Of a DNA stretch of 64,000 nucleotides, positions 28,183-38,608 are shown one piece after another (position 1 is the stretch's first letter; the number at the start of each line of letters is the position of its first letter). Position numbers and translations under genes: made by a program. This DNA comes from Cellvibrio sp. KY-GH-1 (GTDB lineage: Bacteria > Pseudomonadota > Gammaproteobacteria > Pseudomonadales > Cellvibrionaceae): the NCBI RefSeq assembly GCF_008806975.1, contig NZ_CP031728.1:2542001-2606000 (forward strand), in the 5' to 3' direction. The notes beneath the pieces were generated by a model. It had not been told where the DNA came from and searched no databases. It saw only the letters and a list, made by a program, of their open reading frames with translations.

Positions 28183-29889
28183 TTAATTCGTTTCGTAGGT
28201 TGCCATTTTTATGCGCAGCAAAATCTGGCGATTGGGGAAATTTAAACCCCAATCGGTTTGATCGCCATTCCATACGCGATGCATTACCCAATTACCTTTT
28301 TCGTAATGACCTTCTTCTACGCGCACGATCATGTATTTTTTAGTCGCGATTTCGGTTGAAGGTTTTAATTCTACGCGCGCATTATAAGCAGTCACCAAAT
28401 ATTCATTTTCATCCAGTTGCGCAATCAATGCACCGCCCGATGCCGGGGTATTGCCTTTAGGTGGTTCGATCCAAAACATGGGGCGACCGTAAGTCACTTC
28501 CGCATTCCACAAGCCTAAATCCAGTGTTTGCGTCAGCGCTGCGGCCTTGTCTTTGGCGTACTGTTCTTTTTCAGCGGGCGTTGCTTCCGCATTCCAGATT
28601 TTTTGTGTGTCGCTAGTCGTGTCCAAGGGTTCCGCTACACCCCACACATTGCCTTCATACGCCAGCTTGGCCCACTCGCGCATCATGGGTGAAACCAAGC
28701 GATACACTTGCGCAAAGTTGTCGATGGTCTCGTCGTTATAATCTTTAGCGCCTAATGGATAATTCGTATAGGGCGTATCGTCCATACCAAAGGGCGAGAA
28801 ACCAATACCGCCTTTGCCCAGAGTGGGGAAAAAGTAGCGTGCATAGGGTTGAGCGCTGCCAATTTCTGCTACAAATAAAGCATTGTCAGGGCGCGCGTAT
28901 AAATCCAATACTTTGGTAGCGGTTTTGTAATCGCGAAAATAAATATCCGGCGCAATTAAATCAATATTAGGTGCCGCTGCTTTCCAAATATGCAACACGT
29001 TGTCGGTGCCACCACCGCTGGAATATTGGCCGGGCAACCCAGGGTTAAACGGATTGCGCAATGCGACATTCACATACATAGGCAGATTTTTTATCGCCTT
29101 TCCTGCTGCGGTAACTTCATCGCAGTATTTGGCGATGTAATAGGCGTGGAAAAATTCGTCAGCATCTTTGCCAAATACTTGCTGCCAGGTGCCTGCTTTT
29201 AATTGCAGCTTGCCAATCAACTCGTCGGGCACGGGAGCGTTAAACACCGCCTGGGCGGTTGCGGAAAAATCGCGCACACTGCCGTAGGTGCCCACTTCAT
29301 TTTCCACTTGCACCATAATCACAGTGTGTTCTTTATCGCGCTTCGCCAAATATTTCATCAATTCAACAAAGGCTTTTTTATCCGCGGCCAGAGTATTTTT
29401 TCCAAACGGCGACATGGAATTTAGCGTATCGCCATCTTGCTTAACCACACGCGGAAAACGTTTGTTGTCCAGCTTTACCCAAGCCGGCGCATAATGCGGT
29501 GCGTTGTTTTTCCAGGTTGCAAACCAGAGCAGTACCAATTTGGCATCCTGTTCGCGCGCTTCCTTTAGCAAGACGTCCAGGTAAGAGAAATCAAACTTTC
29601 CCTCTTCCGGTTCAATTTGCTCCCAGGCAACCGGGATACTCAGGGTATTCGCGCCCATTTTTTTAAATGATGGCCACACGTCTTTTAGCGCGGCTGGATA
29701 GTTACTTGAGTTATTGGTTTGTGCTCCCAGCATCACGTAGGGCGCGCCATCCACCATCAGTGCGTGCTTGCCATTATTTGTTACCAGCTGCGGCAACTCA
29801 GTGGCCTGCAATGACAGAGCGAACAGACTTGTGCCAGATACCAGCGCTACCCAGCGCAAGGACGATTTAAAAAAGGAGGTGTGTGCCAT
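28183..29889 (-). CDS. bgl35A: GH35 beta-galactosidase
   Basis: This 568-residue exported enzyme has a signal peptide to about residue 29 (SLQA/TELP). GH35 motifs are [17 protein letters not shown], the acid/base Glu in [12 protein letters not shown], and the nucleophile Glu in [15 protein letters not shown]. Cellvibrio Bgl35A removes terminal beta-galactose from xyloglucan oligosaccharides after alpha-fucose has been taken off by GH95. It is 86 bp upstream of xyl31A on the same strand. A terminator separates it from the receptor gene, so it may have its own promoter near the palindromic motif at 29980. Confidence 0.92.
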   Translation of the reverse strand: MAHTSFFKSSLRWVALVSGTSLFALSLQATELPQLVTNNGKHALMVDGAPYVMLGAQTNNSSNYPAALKDVWPSFKKMGANTLSIPVAWEQIEPEEGKFDFSYLDVLLKEAREQDAKLVLLWFATWKNNAPHYAPAWVKLDNKRFPRVVKQDGDTLNSMSPFGKNTLAADKKAFVELMKYLAKRDKEHTVIMVQVENEVGTYGSVRDFSATAQAVFNAPVPDELIGKLQLKAGTWQQVFGKDADEFFHAYYIAKYCDEVTAAGKAIKNLPMYVNVALRNPFNPGLPGQYSSGGGTDNVLHIWKAAAPNIDLIAPDIYFRDYKTATKVLDLYARPDNALFVAEIGSAQPYARYFFPTLGKGGIGFSPFGMDDTPYTNYPLGAKDYNDETIDNFAQVYRLVSPMMREWAKLAYEGNVWGVAEPLDTTSDTQKIWNAEATPAEKEQYAKDKAAALTQTLDLGLWNAEVTYGRPMFWIEPPKGNTPASGGALIAQLDENEYLVTAYNARVELKPSTEIATKKYMIVRVEEGHYEKGNWVMHRVWNGDQTDWGLNFPNRQILLRIKMATYETN

Positions 29890-29979
29890 AGATAAAGCCT
29901 TTACGATTTTCTCGTTATTTTTTATAGGTGAATAACAACCAATGTGCAGAATTTAATTATTCAATACAGCGGCTTATTA

Positions 29980-29993
29980 TCATATAAACCATA
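29980..29993. promoter_or_regulatory. Operator-like motif upstream of bgl35A
   Basis: TCATATAAACCATA, 91 bp before the bgl35A start, matches the reverse complement of the motif upstream of afc95A (35573-35586) at 13 of 14 positions. It may be a shared regulator site of the xyloglucan locus. Confidence 0.45.
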
Positions 29994-30077
29994 AGAAATT
30001 GCTTTGTATACATGCACCATGTAATTGGGTTTTACCCATGTTTACATTGCGTATTGAGTTTAAAAATCGGTTTTTCA

Positions 30078-30115
30078 AAAATGAAAAAACCTTGCTCCTT
30101 TCAGAGCAAGGTTTT
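30078..30115 (-). terminator. Terminator after the TonB-dependent receptor gene
   Basis: AACCTTGCTC pairs with GAGCAAGGTT around a 6-nt loop, with a T-rich tail on the minus strand. It divides the xyloglucan locus into two transcription units. Confidence 0.85.
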
Positions 30116-30129
30116 ACGACTACAACCTA

Positions 30130-33081
30130 TTAAAACTTCGCACGCAGACCAATTGCGAAACGAGCGTCCTGCGCATAGGAATATGCCACATGATCACCCG
30201 CGCCATTTTGGTCGATGATACCTACAGTTTTCTCTTTCAGCAGATTTGAAGCTTCAGCCGTTACCGTATAGTTATCCAGGAAAGTGTAGCTAACTGACGC
30301 ATCCAGTTGACCGTAGTCGTCGTTATACACCGGAATTGATGCTTTACCAGACCAGTCAGGGAAATCAGGGTTGAATCCATTACCACCCCAAGCAATTAAG
30401 TACTTGCTGCGCCAGGAGTAGGCCAATCTCGCCGAGAGACCATCCTTCTCATACATACCAACAATATTGAATGCATTCTTCGATAACTGGTCGATAGGCA
30501 AGCTTCCATAACGTGTCTTGTCTGTATCGATTGGCGCGGCACCAGAAACACCATTCTGTGATGGAAGAGGAACATCCGCTTCGCTATCGATGTAGGTGTA
30601 GTTCGCTTGCACCCCAAAACCATTAAACGGCTCAGGTAAGAAATCAAAGAATTTACTCACGCCGATCTCAACGCCATTGATATCCCCAGAGCCAATGTTC
30701 TGAAGATAAATGGCGTTACCAGAGTAATTTAGTCCGCCGTTGTAATCCCCACCAGTAATTGACTCTATTGAGTAAGGTAGTGAATTTTTTCTGAAGAAGC
30801 CTTCGATATCTTTTCTGAACAATGCGAAATGAGCCATGCCGCCAGCATCATCAAAGTACCACTCGGCAGACAAATCAAATTGATTTGCTTCCATTGGCGC
30901 AAGGTACGGATTGGTCTCAATATTTACGTCGTGGTTGTAGTCATTTATTGTGGGATTATTTACACCAGATCTAACCGAGTGGGTAATAATGATCTTTCCT
31001 TGAGTATCACCGAAGCTAGGAGACCAAATTGCCTTTGAAGCAGCAAAACGAATGAACAAATCATCTGTAGCTCGCATTCTTAAATTGAAGCTAGGCAATA
31101 CATGGTTATGGCTAGTTTTCGCCTCAAACGCCTCCACTGTTCTGGCTGCAATAACAGCGCCTCCGTTAGGTAGCTGCCATTGCTCTGAAATTAAGAAACC
31201 GTCAGCCACCAAGTCTGTCTGCACAACACGAACACCAATGTTACCGTCGATAGGCATGGCAATATCGTCAAATGCGTAATTCGCCATCATATAAGCGGCT
31301 ACAGTTTTTTCATCCTGAGTATTGCGATATTCAGGGTTCTTCAAACGATTCCAATCGATATAAACCTGATCATTACATGCCCATGAAAATGGCTCGCTTG
31401 GACAAGTGCTATTGATAGCATCAGTAGTCGCTCTGAAATTTCTAGTAGCATCTGCAGAATATAAATAACCTATCGCCGGAACATCTACATCACCGCGCTG
31501 AAAATCATCAAATGAGTACGCAGTTAAATATTTACTTGCCTGGTCAGCAGTAACTTTTGGCAAAGTATTTTTATCATAACCACTAAACCAAGTCGCGTAA
31601 CGTGTATTCCAATCATATCCCGTATTGATATTGTCAGCAGTTTTTTCGGAGTATCTCATACCCGCTTTTACTGACTTAATAACTGAATCATCGAAATCGT
31701 ATTCTGCATCAAACCGGCCAGTTTTTGCTTCTGCACTATTACGCTCAAAGTGCGTCATTTCCTGACCCAGGCTGTAATTGGAGAAATCAGCCATATATTC
31801 AGGGTCAAGCAAAATGGATGGGGTCTTTGTACCAATACCATCCATATAAGCTTCTTCAGGAATAACTTTTAAACCTAATGTGTAATCATCGACAGTTGCT
31901 TCTGCTTCTACGAATTGCAAATCAGCAGAGAATTTCCAGTGATCGTCCGGGCTCCACTTAATACCAGTAGAATAGTCAGTGGTTTTTGAAACATTGTTAG
32001 CCCAACGCGTACTGGTACCAAAATCCAATCCCCATTGCGCAGGATTAGAAACAGTCACAGAACCTGATTGAAGCGCACCGTTTTCATCATATCCCCAGTC
32101 GTCTTCCGCCGTAGGGAATAGCGCTTGATCGCCATTAGCACCTTCGAGGAAGAAGGCGTTTTCATCATAAGTAGTGTCATGTTTACTTTGGAACGCAGTG
32201 AAATAAACCTCAGTCGCATCGTTAGGTGCCCATTGCAATGCGAGGTAACTGCCTTCACGGGTACTTTCATAATCGTTGCGACGCCAATCTACACCTTTAG
32301 AAACCCATACATTTTCACCGTCAATTGTTCTAGGCAAAAAAGGACGGGTATAAACCTGATCGGAGCGGCTGGATAAATCAGAGGTAGACGCGTTAACCAA
32401 AACACCAAAGTCACCTGCACCGGTTTCCCAGCGATTGCTGTACAAACCAGAATATTCGCCATTGGTTTCTTTTAATTGATCGCCGTAGTTGGCTTTCACG
32501 GAGACGCTTGCTAGTTGACCATCGGAATCAAACGGCATACGGGTACGCAGATTTACGGTACCGCCCAAACCACCTTCAATCATATCGGCAGATGGACTTT
32601 TGTAAGTGTCCACGGCATACATCAATTCGGCCGGAACGTCTTCAAAACTTAAACCGCGGCCACTTGCAGCAGAGAACACATCGCGACCATTTAATTCGGC
32701 GCGAACTTGCGACAAACCGCGCACAGCGACGCCGCTACCTTCAGCGGCCGGATGCTCAGCGTCATTGTTGGTATAACGACCTACCGTCACGCCGGGTACA
32801 CGTTGCAATGCTTCAGTCACACTGCGATCCGGCAACTTACCGATGTCTTCCGCAACAATGGAATCCACCACTACGTTCGAATTCTTTTTTATGTCCTGCG
32901 CGGACTGAATACTCGCGCGCTGACCGCTAACAATAACTTCTTCAACTTGTTCATCCGCCGCCGCTTGTGCAACAGACTGCAGCGCGAAACCTGCCGATCC
33001 AATCGCCAGTGACAGGCCGGAAACCAGTTTTATGTAGTGCGGCAATTTCTTTTTCAAAAACATTTTATTTTTTGTGGTCAT
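30130..33081 (-). CDS. TonB-dependent outer-membrane receptor of the xyloglucan locus
   Basis: This 983-residue protein has a signal peptide (to about residue 40) and TonB box VEEVIVSGQR. Its plug begins SIVAEDIGKLPDRSVTEAL and QRVPGVTVGR. The beta-barrel runs to a C-terminal Phe (RFAIGLRAKF). The plug start is of the TonB-dependent type common in Xanthomonas, Caulobacter and Cellvibrio glycan loci. In C. japonicus the equivalent protein imports xyloglucan oligosaccharides. A GGAGAAAA site precedes the ATG. It lies 48 bp after afc95A and is cotranscribed with it. Confidence 0.9.
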   Translation of the reverse strand: MTTKNKMFLKKKLPHYIKLVSGLSLAIGSAGFALQSVAQAAADEQVEEVIVSGQRASIQSAQDIKKNSNVVVDSIVAEDIGKLPDRSVTEALQRVPGVTVGRYTNNDAEHPAAEGSGVAVRGLSQVRAELNGRDVFSAASGRGLSFEDVPAELMYAVDTYKSPSADMIEGGLGGTVNLRTRMPFDSDGQLASVSVKANYGDQLKETNGEYSGLYSNRWETGAGDFGVLVNASTSDLSSRSDQVYTRPFLPRTIDGENVWVSKGVDWRRNDYESTREGSYLALQWAPNDATEVYFTAFQSKHDTTYDENAFFLEGANGDQALFPTAEDDWGYDENGALQSGSVTVSNPAQWGLDFGTSTRWANNVSKTTDYSTGIKWSPDDHWKFSADLQFVEAEATVDDYTLGLKVIPEEAYMDGIGTKTPSILLDPEYMADFSNYSLGQEMTHFERNSAEAKTGRFDAEYDFDDSVIKSVKAGMRYSEKTADNINTGYDWNTRYATWFSGYDKNTLPKVTADQASKYLTAYSFDDFQRGDVDVPAIGYLYSADATRNFRATTDAINSTCPSEPFSWACNDQVYIDWNRLKNPEYRNTQDEKTVAAYMMANYAFDDIAMPIDGNIGVRVVQTDLVADGFLISEQWQLPNGGAVIAARTVEAFEAKTSHNHVLPSFNLRMRATDDLFIRFAASKAIWSPSFGDTQGKIIITHSVRSGVNNPTINDYNHDVNIETNPYLAPMEANQFDLSAEWYFDDAGGMAHFALFRKDIEGFFRKNSLPYSIESITGGDYNGGLNYSGNAIYLQNIGSGDINGVEIGVSKFFDFLPEPFNGFGVQANYTYIDSEADVPLPSQNGVSGAAPIDTDKTRYGSLPIDQLSKNAFNIVGMYEKDGLSARLAYSWRSKYLIAWGGNGFNPDFPDWSGKASIPVYNDDYGQLDASVSYTFLDNYTVTAEASNLLKEKTVGIIDQNGAGDHVAYSYAQDARFAIGLRAKF

Positions 33082-33129
33082 GATTTTCTCCAGTTAGCAT
33101 TATTTTTGACTACCCCGTAAGCTATCCCT

Positions 33130-35553
33130 TTATTTTTTTTGTAAGAGATATGTGCCTCTTCCCTGTGCTTTAAATACTCCCGTATTACCCTCAAGCGTTA
33201 GCTCGATGGTGGTGTTCCCAGTCGTTTCGATTAACGAATAATTAGCGAATGAATGCGAGCTTCTCAGTCGCAGCGTGGTTGCGGCTTTTGATTCAGTATT
33301 TAGAGAAATTTTTGCTTCAGATAGCTCGCGATTGTGCCATTTCAAATCCACGTTGATGCCACCGCGCGCGCGCAAACCGGTAACAGAGCCCGTTGGCCAG
33401 GCGTCTGGTAGCGCGGGCAATAAATGCAATTCGCCGTGGTGGCTTTGTACCAACATTTCAGCAACACCGGCGGTTGCACCAAAGTTTCCATCAATTTGAA
33501 AAGGAGGATGGTTATCCCATAAATTGGCGAGCGTGCTGCGCTGCAATTGCTCACCCAAAACCTTATGTGCCCGATTGCCATCCAGCGCGCGCGCCCACAT
33601 ATTCACTTTCCAGGCTTGCGACCAACCTGTGCCGCCATCACCGCGAGCATTTAATGTTGTACGCGCTGCCTTTAGTAACTCTGGATTTTTATGCCCATCG
33701 ATTTGACGGCCAGGATGCAGGGCAAATAAATGGGAGATATGACGATGCTCATTTTTCGGATCGTCCAGATCTTCTTTCCATTCTTGTAGCTGGCCCCAGG
33801 AACCAATACGTAAACCTTCATCGAAGTTTTTTAATTTTTTGTCCAGTTTTTTTCCAAATGATTTATCACCAACAATCATTGCTGCTTCATAGGTATTGCG
33901 CAGCAAATCAAATACAATTTGTTGGGACATAGCAGCGCCATTGGTAAAAGGCCCCTGCTCCGGGGAAAAACTGGGTGAGACTATCCATTGGCCATCGCGT
34001 GGGTCTTTAATTAAAAATTCCAACCAAAATTCCGCCGCACTTTTCATGAGCGGGTAGGCACGCGCCCGTAAAAAGTGTTGGTCATTGGAAAATAAATAAT
34101 GCTCGTAATAATGTTGTGCGAGCCAAGCGCTGGCCTCCGGCTGCCAAAACGCCGTTGGCCATTGAATAACACCGGTAAAACCCCAAATATTGGTATTGAG
34201 AAAAAGCGTCCAGCCTTTATTGACACCGGCAACACGCCGGGCAGAAATTTTTCCCGGTTCAACCAGGCTATCAACAAAATCAAAATAGGGCGTCATCAAC
34301 TCCGGCATATTGGTGGTTTCTGCCAACCAATAATTCATCTGCAAATTGATGTTTACGTGGTAGTCATCATTCCACGGTGGTGTGACTGAGTTATTCCACA
34401 CACCTTGTAAATTGGCTGGCAAGGACCCCGCGCGCGAAGAGGCAATTAACAGGTAACGACCGAATTGGAAATAAGTTGCCTCAAGTGTGCGATCCAGAAT
34501 CGCATCACCTTTTTTATAGTGACCAAGTAATTCGGGGGTATTTTTAGCAAGCGCTTGCTGGCCTATATCCAACCGTACGCGATTAAATAGCGATTGATAA
34601 TCCTGGCGGTGATTCTGTTGAATTTGTGCGAATGTTTTTGCAGTCGCTGCATCCATACGCTGTTGCAGATTTTCGTGAGGATTTGTGCCGCGATACCGCG
34701 GAAATTGCTGCGCGTAGTCAGTACCCGCATTAAGTAAAATTACCAGACTGTCTGCGCCGCTAATTTGCACCTGCTGGTTATCAACAACAGAAAGAGTCCC
34801 GCCTTGTGGTAAAAATTGAATCTGGGTTTCAAATTGCAAACTATTGCTGTGCAATTTACCGGTAGCAATTAGACGCCCATTTTCTACACGCGCGGTCAGT
34901 GTGCGATTATCGGGAACAACAAGACCGGCCGTTACTGAAATCTTGCCAGGTTGGCTGGCTGAGATTTTTACGGCAATCACGCCATCTGGATAACTCGCCA
35001 AATATTCGCGTTTATAGTTGACTCCACCTTGCGCAAAGCTCACATCAACTTGCGCATTGTCCAGTGAGAGCGCGCGCTGATAGCGGGTGACACCGCTGTC
35101 ATTTCCGGCAAAACGTAAAACGAGTTCGCCAAAGGTTTGATAATCCCCGTAGGCAGTAATTTTTCTGCCCATGCGTTCGGCCGCCAACTCTGGAGTAACT
35201 GATCCATTCGTTGCAATTGCCTTGCGCACTTCCTTCACGGCTGAAGTTTGTGGCTTTTCTGGCCACCCGAAATCATAACCTTCCGCCCCTGGGCCACCGG
35301 TCCAAAGCGTTTTTTCATTAAACTGAATCTTGTCGGTAATAACCCCGCCACTGACGACAGCCCCCAAGGCGCCATTGCCAATTGGCAGACCTTCGCTTTC
35401 CCAATCCTTTGCCGGTCGGTCAAAACGAATACTGGATTCAGCTGCAACGTCTGTAGCCCATACGCACAAGCTGCACAGCACAACTAAAAGTCGCGGAGTG
35501 ATAGCTCCGGCCAGGAACCTATTCAGTAGTGTCAGGGGTAAAGAAGGCGTCAT
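33130..35553 (-). CDS. afc95A: GH95 alpha-L-fucosidase
   Basis: This protein of about 807 residues has a signal peptide (about residues 1-38). The N-terminal beta domain begins [19 protein letters not shown]. The (alpha/alpha)6 barrel carries [16 protein letters not shown] (Asn pair), [17 protein letters not shown] (Glu) and [14 protein letters not shown] (Asp), matching the catalytic Asn/Glu/Asp set of GH95. It would remove alpha-1,2-fucose from fucosylated xyloglucan oligosaccharides. Start: the ATG at 35553; a GTG at 35565 is possible. It is the first gene of the xyloglucan transcript and has operator-like motifs just upstream. Confidence 0.9.
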   Translation of the reverse strand: MTPSLPLTLLNRFLAGAITPRLLVVLCSLCVWATDVAAESSIRFDRPAKDWESEGLPIGNGALGAVVSGGVITDKIQFNEKTLWTGGPGAEGYDFGWPEKPQTSAVKEVRKAIATNGSVTPELAAERMGRKITAYGDYQTFGELVLRFAGNDSGVTRYQRALSLDNAQVDVSFAQGGVNYKREYLASYPDGVIAVKISASQPGKISVTAGLVVPDNRTLTARVENGRLIATGKLHSNSLQFETQIQFLPQGGTLSVVDNQQVQISGADSLVILLNAGTDYAQQFPRYRGTNPHENLQQRMDAATAKTFAQIQQNHRQDYQSLFNRVRLDIGQQALAKNTPELLGHYKKGDAILDRTLEATYFQFGRYLLIASSRAGSLPANLQGVWNNSVTPPWNDDYHVNINLQMNYWLAETTNMPELMTPYFDFVDSLVEPGKISARRVAGVNKGWTLFLNTNIWGFTGVIQWPTAFWQPEASAWLAQHYYEHYLFSNDQHFLRARAYPLMKSAAEFWLEFLIKDPRDGQWIVSPSFSPEQGPFTNGAAMSQQIVFDLLRNTYEAAMIVGDKSFGKKLDKKLKNFDEGLRIGSWGQLQEWKEDLDDPKNEHRHISHLFALHPGRQIDGHKNPELLKAARTTLNARGDGGTGWSQAWKVNMWARALDGNRAHKVLGEQLQRSTLANLWDNHPPFQIDGNFGATAGVAEMLVQSHHGELHLLPALPDAWPTGSVTGLRARGGINVDLKWHNRELSEAKISLNTESKAATTLRLRSSHSFANYSLIETTGNTTIELTLEGNTGVFKAQGRGTYLLQKK

Positions 35554-35572
35554 CAAAAGTGTCACTTTATAA

Positions 35573-35645
35573 TATGGTATATATGACTATTTGGCGGGAT
35601 ACTAAGGCAATGTTTTTATTTGTGCAACAGATATCATATATGATA
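35573..35645. promoter_or_regulatory. Operator-like motifs upstream of afc95A
   Basis: The gap between afc95A and the halogenase gene holds TATGGTATATATGA (35573-35586; reverse complement TCATATATACCATA) and a perfect 14-bp palindrome, TATCATATATGATA (35632-35645). Both share a TCATATA core with the site upstream of bgl35A. Their placement fits operator sites for a locus regulator that is not in the window. Promoter boxes were not assigned. Confidence 0.5.
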
Positions 35646-35780
35646 AAAAATATGCCAATTTGGGTGATACGAAAGGAAACGCCACCCTAGCCCGTGAGGT
35701 GGGAGCGCTCGAATTATTCGCTTGAAAAATGGTGCGGTAATGAAGGGCAGCAGGAATCTCCCCGTGCCCAAGGAGTCTGA

Positions 35781-37265
35781 CTAAGGAATAACAGTGCCCA
35801 AAAACTCTTCGTGACTGCCAGCAACATCACACCCCTTGAGAATTGCTCGCTTCATTTTGTCCATCAACAGCCAGGCCCGATCACTATGTTCGGACGCCAC
35901 GAGACCCTGCGGATCAACACCAAAACCGCTATACATGCTGACCCATGAATCCTCTCGAAAGGACTCTTGTTCTAGCATCTGGATGCTCCCGGAGGCCTTA
36001 AATGTCTCTATTTTGTCGACCAGCGTTGCCGGAATAGCCATGTCCCGCACGTGATTCCAATAGGCACCAGTGCGTCCATTCAGCTTGTAATGGAGAATAA
36101 TGAAATCGCGGATACGCTCGTATTCCAGCCGATTAAGCCGATTGGCCTCGGCGACCAACTTTTCGTCCAGGACAAAATTCACCAGAAACGCCGCCATTTT
36201 GGAAATGCCGGTTTGAATCAGCGAAATGCTGGTGGATTCAAGGGGTTCTAAAAAGCCGCTAGAGAGACCGATGGCAACACAGTTTTTGTGCCAAAAGTCC
36301 TTTCTCATTCCCGTAGTAAAGCGAATCAAACGCGGTTCGGTCACCAGCTCGCCACGCAGATTTGCGACCAGTTCCTCACGCGCCTGCTCATCGGAAATAA
36401 ATTGGCTGGCATATACATAGCCATTGCCGACCCTGTGCTGCAGCGGGATATGCCACTGCCAACCCGCTGAACGCGCCGAAGAACGGGTAAAAGGGTCTGG
36501 TGCGACAACGCTCTTGGTCTGCACGGCCAAAGCGCTGTCACTAAGTAACCAGTGACTCCAGTCCTCGTATTCGACACCCAGGGTTTTATGGATCAGCAAG
36601 GCCGACATGCCTGTGCAATCGACAAACAAATCGGCCTCGAGAAGCATGCCTTCTTCTACTTGTACCGATGCAATAAATCCGTTGGTCTCGTCCAGATTAA
36701 TACTGCCTACCTTTCCCTCTACCCTCGTCACTCCAAGCCGTTCTGCAAACTGGCGCAGATACCTTGCAAACAGAGAAGCATCAAAATGGTACGCGTAGTT
36801 GTACCACGCAAGGCGACTATCCTCATCGAAGCTAGGTTGGGCAAATTTGCCCTGACGGGCAAGTTGGGTGCACAGGCAAAAGCTATCCAAGCCCTCCGTA
36901 TAACCTTTCTGCTTGGCGGACCACCAGGTTTGGTAAAAGGGGCGCTCCTCAATTTGCACACCGTAACCGGCAAACGGGTGAAAAAAATGCTTGTCGGGCG
37001 CAGACCAACCTTCAAATTCTATCCCCAGCTTGAAGGTCGCATTAGTCGCTTTAATAAACTCGGTTTCATTGATTCCCAAATCCCTCATGAACTGATGGAT
37101 ACCCGGCACAGTTGCCTCACCAACACCAATAGTTCCAATTTGCTCCGACTCCACCAGTGTGACTTCCACACCCGTCTTCGCGATCCAGCGCGCTAGAAAT
37201 GCTGCGGTCATCCACCCGGCAGTGCCACCACCCACAATGAGTATTTTTTTGATGGATTTGGTCAT
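35781..37265 (-). CDS. Flavin-dependent tryptophan-halogenase-like enzyme
   Basis: This 494-residue protein has the FAD motif GGGTAGWMTAAFLA at its start. The halogenase motif WQWHIPL (WxWxIP) is intact, and a Lys in the FKLGIEFEGW region is a candidate for the conserved active-site lysine. SGFLEPLESTSISLIQTGI matches the conserved region. Members of this family halogenate aromatic compounds using reduced flavin, but many homologues of unknown role sit beside TonB-dependent receptors. A flavin reductase is not present nearby. It lies upstream of afc95A on the same strand with a 227-bp gap. Confidence 0.85.
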   Translation of the reverse strand: MTKSIKKILIVGGGTAGWMTAAFLARWIAKTGVEVTLVESEQIGTIGVGEATVPGIHQFMRDLGINETEFIKATNATFKLGIEFEGWSAPDKHFFHPFAGYGVQIEERPFYQTWWSAKQKGYTEGLDSFCLCTQLARQGKFAQPSFDEDSRLAWYNYAYHFDASLFARYLRQFAERLGVTRVEGKVGSINLDETNGFIASVQVEEGMLLEADLFVDCTGMSALLIHKTLGVEYEDWSHWLLSDSALAVQTKSVVAPDPFTRSSARSAGWQWHIPLQHRVGNGYVYASQFISDEQAREELVANLRGELVTEPRLIRFTTGMRKDFWHKNCVAIGLSSGFLEPLESTSISLIQTGISKMAAFLVNFVLDEKLVAEANRLNRLEYERIRDFIILHYKLNGRTGAYWNHVRDMAIPATLVDKIETFKASGSIQMLEQESFREDSWVSMYSGFGVDPQGLVASEHSDRAWLLMDKMKRAILKGCDVAGSHEEFLGTVIP

Positions 37266-37500
37266 TGAAAGGCTCCAGATAAATGCAGCAGGCGATTAAT
37301 TGCCCCGAGAGATTATTGTTTTACTGACGCTAAAAGTATCATTAATCATACATTAACATGCTGAATGCGGCGATAGTGAGCCAAAGTTGCCTCACTGGCA
37401 TAGCAGTTGCTGTAAAGACTGCAAATTGGCAATGCCGTTGTTTACAGGTGGAATTGAACGGCAGAAAAAACGTTTTTGGACGATTGGAGTGAAGCAAAGA

Positions 37501-38469
37501 ATGGCAGCAAGCACCATTAACTCTCAAGGCATAGTCTCTATTGCACCATCGCGTGGCAATAAGGCCGGGCAATTTGCACACTTCTGCGACCTCTATCAGC
37601 AACGACTGGACGCACTGACCCTCGCCAAGCAACTGATCCACATGATTAAGGCTGTGCAACGACATCGCGGCATGACCATGGGTACCCTGGGAGGCAACCA
37701 GCAATTCCGCGACGATCTCAATCACCTACAAGTGCAATTGGAACGACGTCTGGAGCTGCTGCAAGCATTTTCTGCCCGCTCCATTAATTTGCTGAGCCCA
37801 CGTGACCAAGACAATCTGAGCAATGCCTGGCTGACCATCAGTCGCAACTGGCAGGAAGATTCTGTTATCGATAACTACGAGCTGCACTGCCACCTGATCG
37901 AGCAACTGCTGAGCATGGTTGCTGCGCTAGGCAAGCAATTGGAACAACCAACCTCGCAATGCATGCCGGATACCCAGGAACCCAAGGTTATCCACGCCGA
38001 TGAAGCGCTCTACCCCAACCGTTTCAAATATTTGGAAGTGCTGCACTTCGCAACGCGCTTGATGCCGGCAGTCGCCGAACAAATTGGCCGTATTCGCGCA
38101 CTAGCCACCTATGCCGCTGCACTAGGTTATTGCGATAAAGATTTCGCCAGCAAACTACGCTACGTAATTCAGTGTACGCGCGTGAACAATGAAAAGCTTC
38201 GCCACCAAACCAAGCGACTGGAAGGTTTGCTGGACAGCGATTTAGCCCTGCTGAGCCAATTAAAAAGTTACGAAATCAAACTGGAGTTTTTGCTCTCCAT
38301 GGTCGAAGCAGATGTCGTGAACCCACACCAGATTAACGCCGACAGCAATCGGCTGTTTAGCTTGGCCACTGACATCATCGATGTGTATTTGAAAGTGGTG
38401 GATGAAGGCGTGCAGCTGCTGACCCTCTGGCACGAACAGGATATAGAAGTCTGGGTGCAGTCGTATTAG
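37501..38469 (+). CDS. NIT-like helical sensor-domain protein
   Basis: This 322-residue soluble, mostly helical protein has the nitrate- and nitrite-sensing (NIT) domain pattern: KQLIHMIKAVQRHRGMTMGTLGGN with the conserved QRxRG-like block, ELLQAFSARSINLL, and a later EQIGRIRALATYAAAL. NIT domains usually occur in membrane receptors, but here I see no signal peptide, membrane helix or output domain. The ATG at 37501 has GGAGTG upstream and starts the family region; an earlier start gives a Cys/Trp-rich unlikely N-terminus. The role is unknown, possibly a signalling partner. Confidence 0.7.
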   Translation: MAASTINSQGIVSIAPSRGNKAGQFAHFCDLYQQRLDALTLAKQLIHMIKAVQRHRGMTMGTLGGNQQFRDDLNHLQVQLERRLELLQAFSARSINLLSPRDQDNLSNAWLTISRNWQEDSVIDNYELHCHLIEQLLSMVAALGKQLEQPTSQCMPDTQEPKVIHADEALYPNRFKYLEVLHFATRLMPAVAEQIGRIRALATYAAALGYCDKDFASKLRYVIQCTRVNNEKLRHQTKRLEGLLDSDLALLSQLKSYEIKLEFLLSMVEADVVNPHQINADSNRLFSLATDIIDVYLKVVDEGVQLLTLWHEQDIEVWVQSY

Positions 38470-38608
38470 CGCAATAAAGAGCCATTTATTTTTACCGGAT
38501 CATCATTGTTATTTCTTTACTCCGGAAATTGAACCGGCAAACTTGTCTATCGCGTCTGACGGCATACAATAGGCCTCCTAATGCACTGCACCTCATTCAG
38601 GCCTCTCG

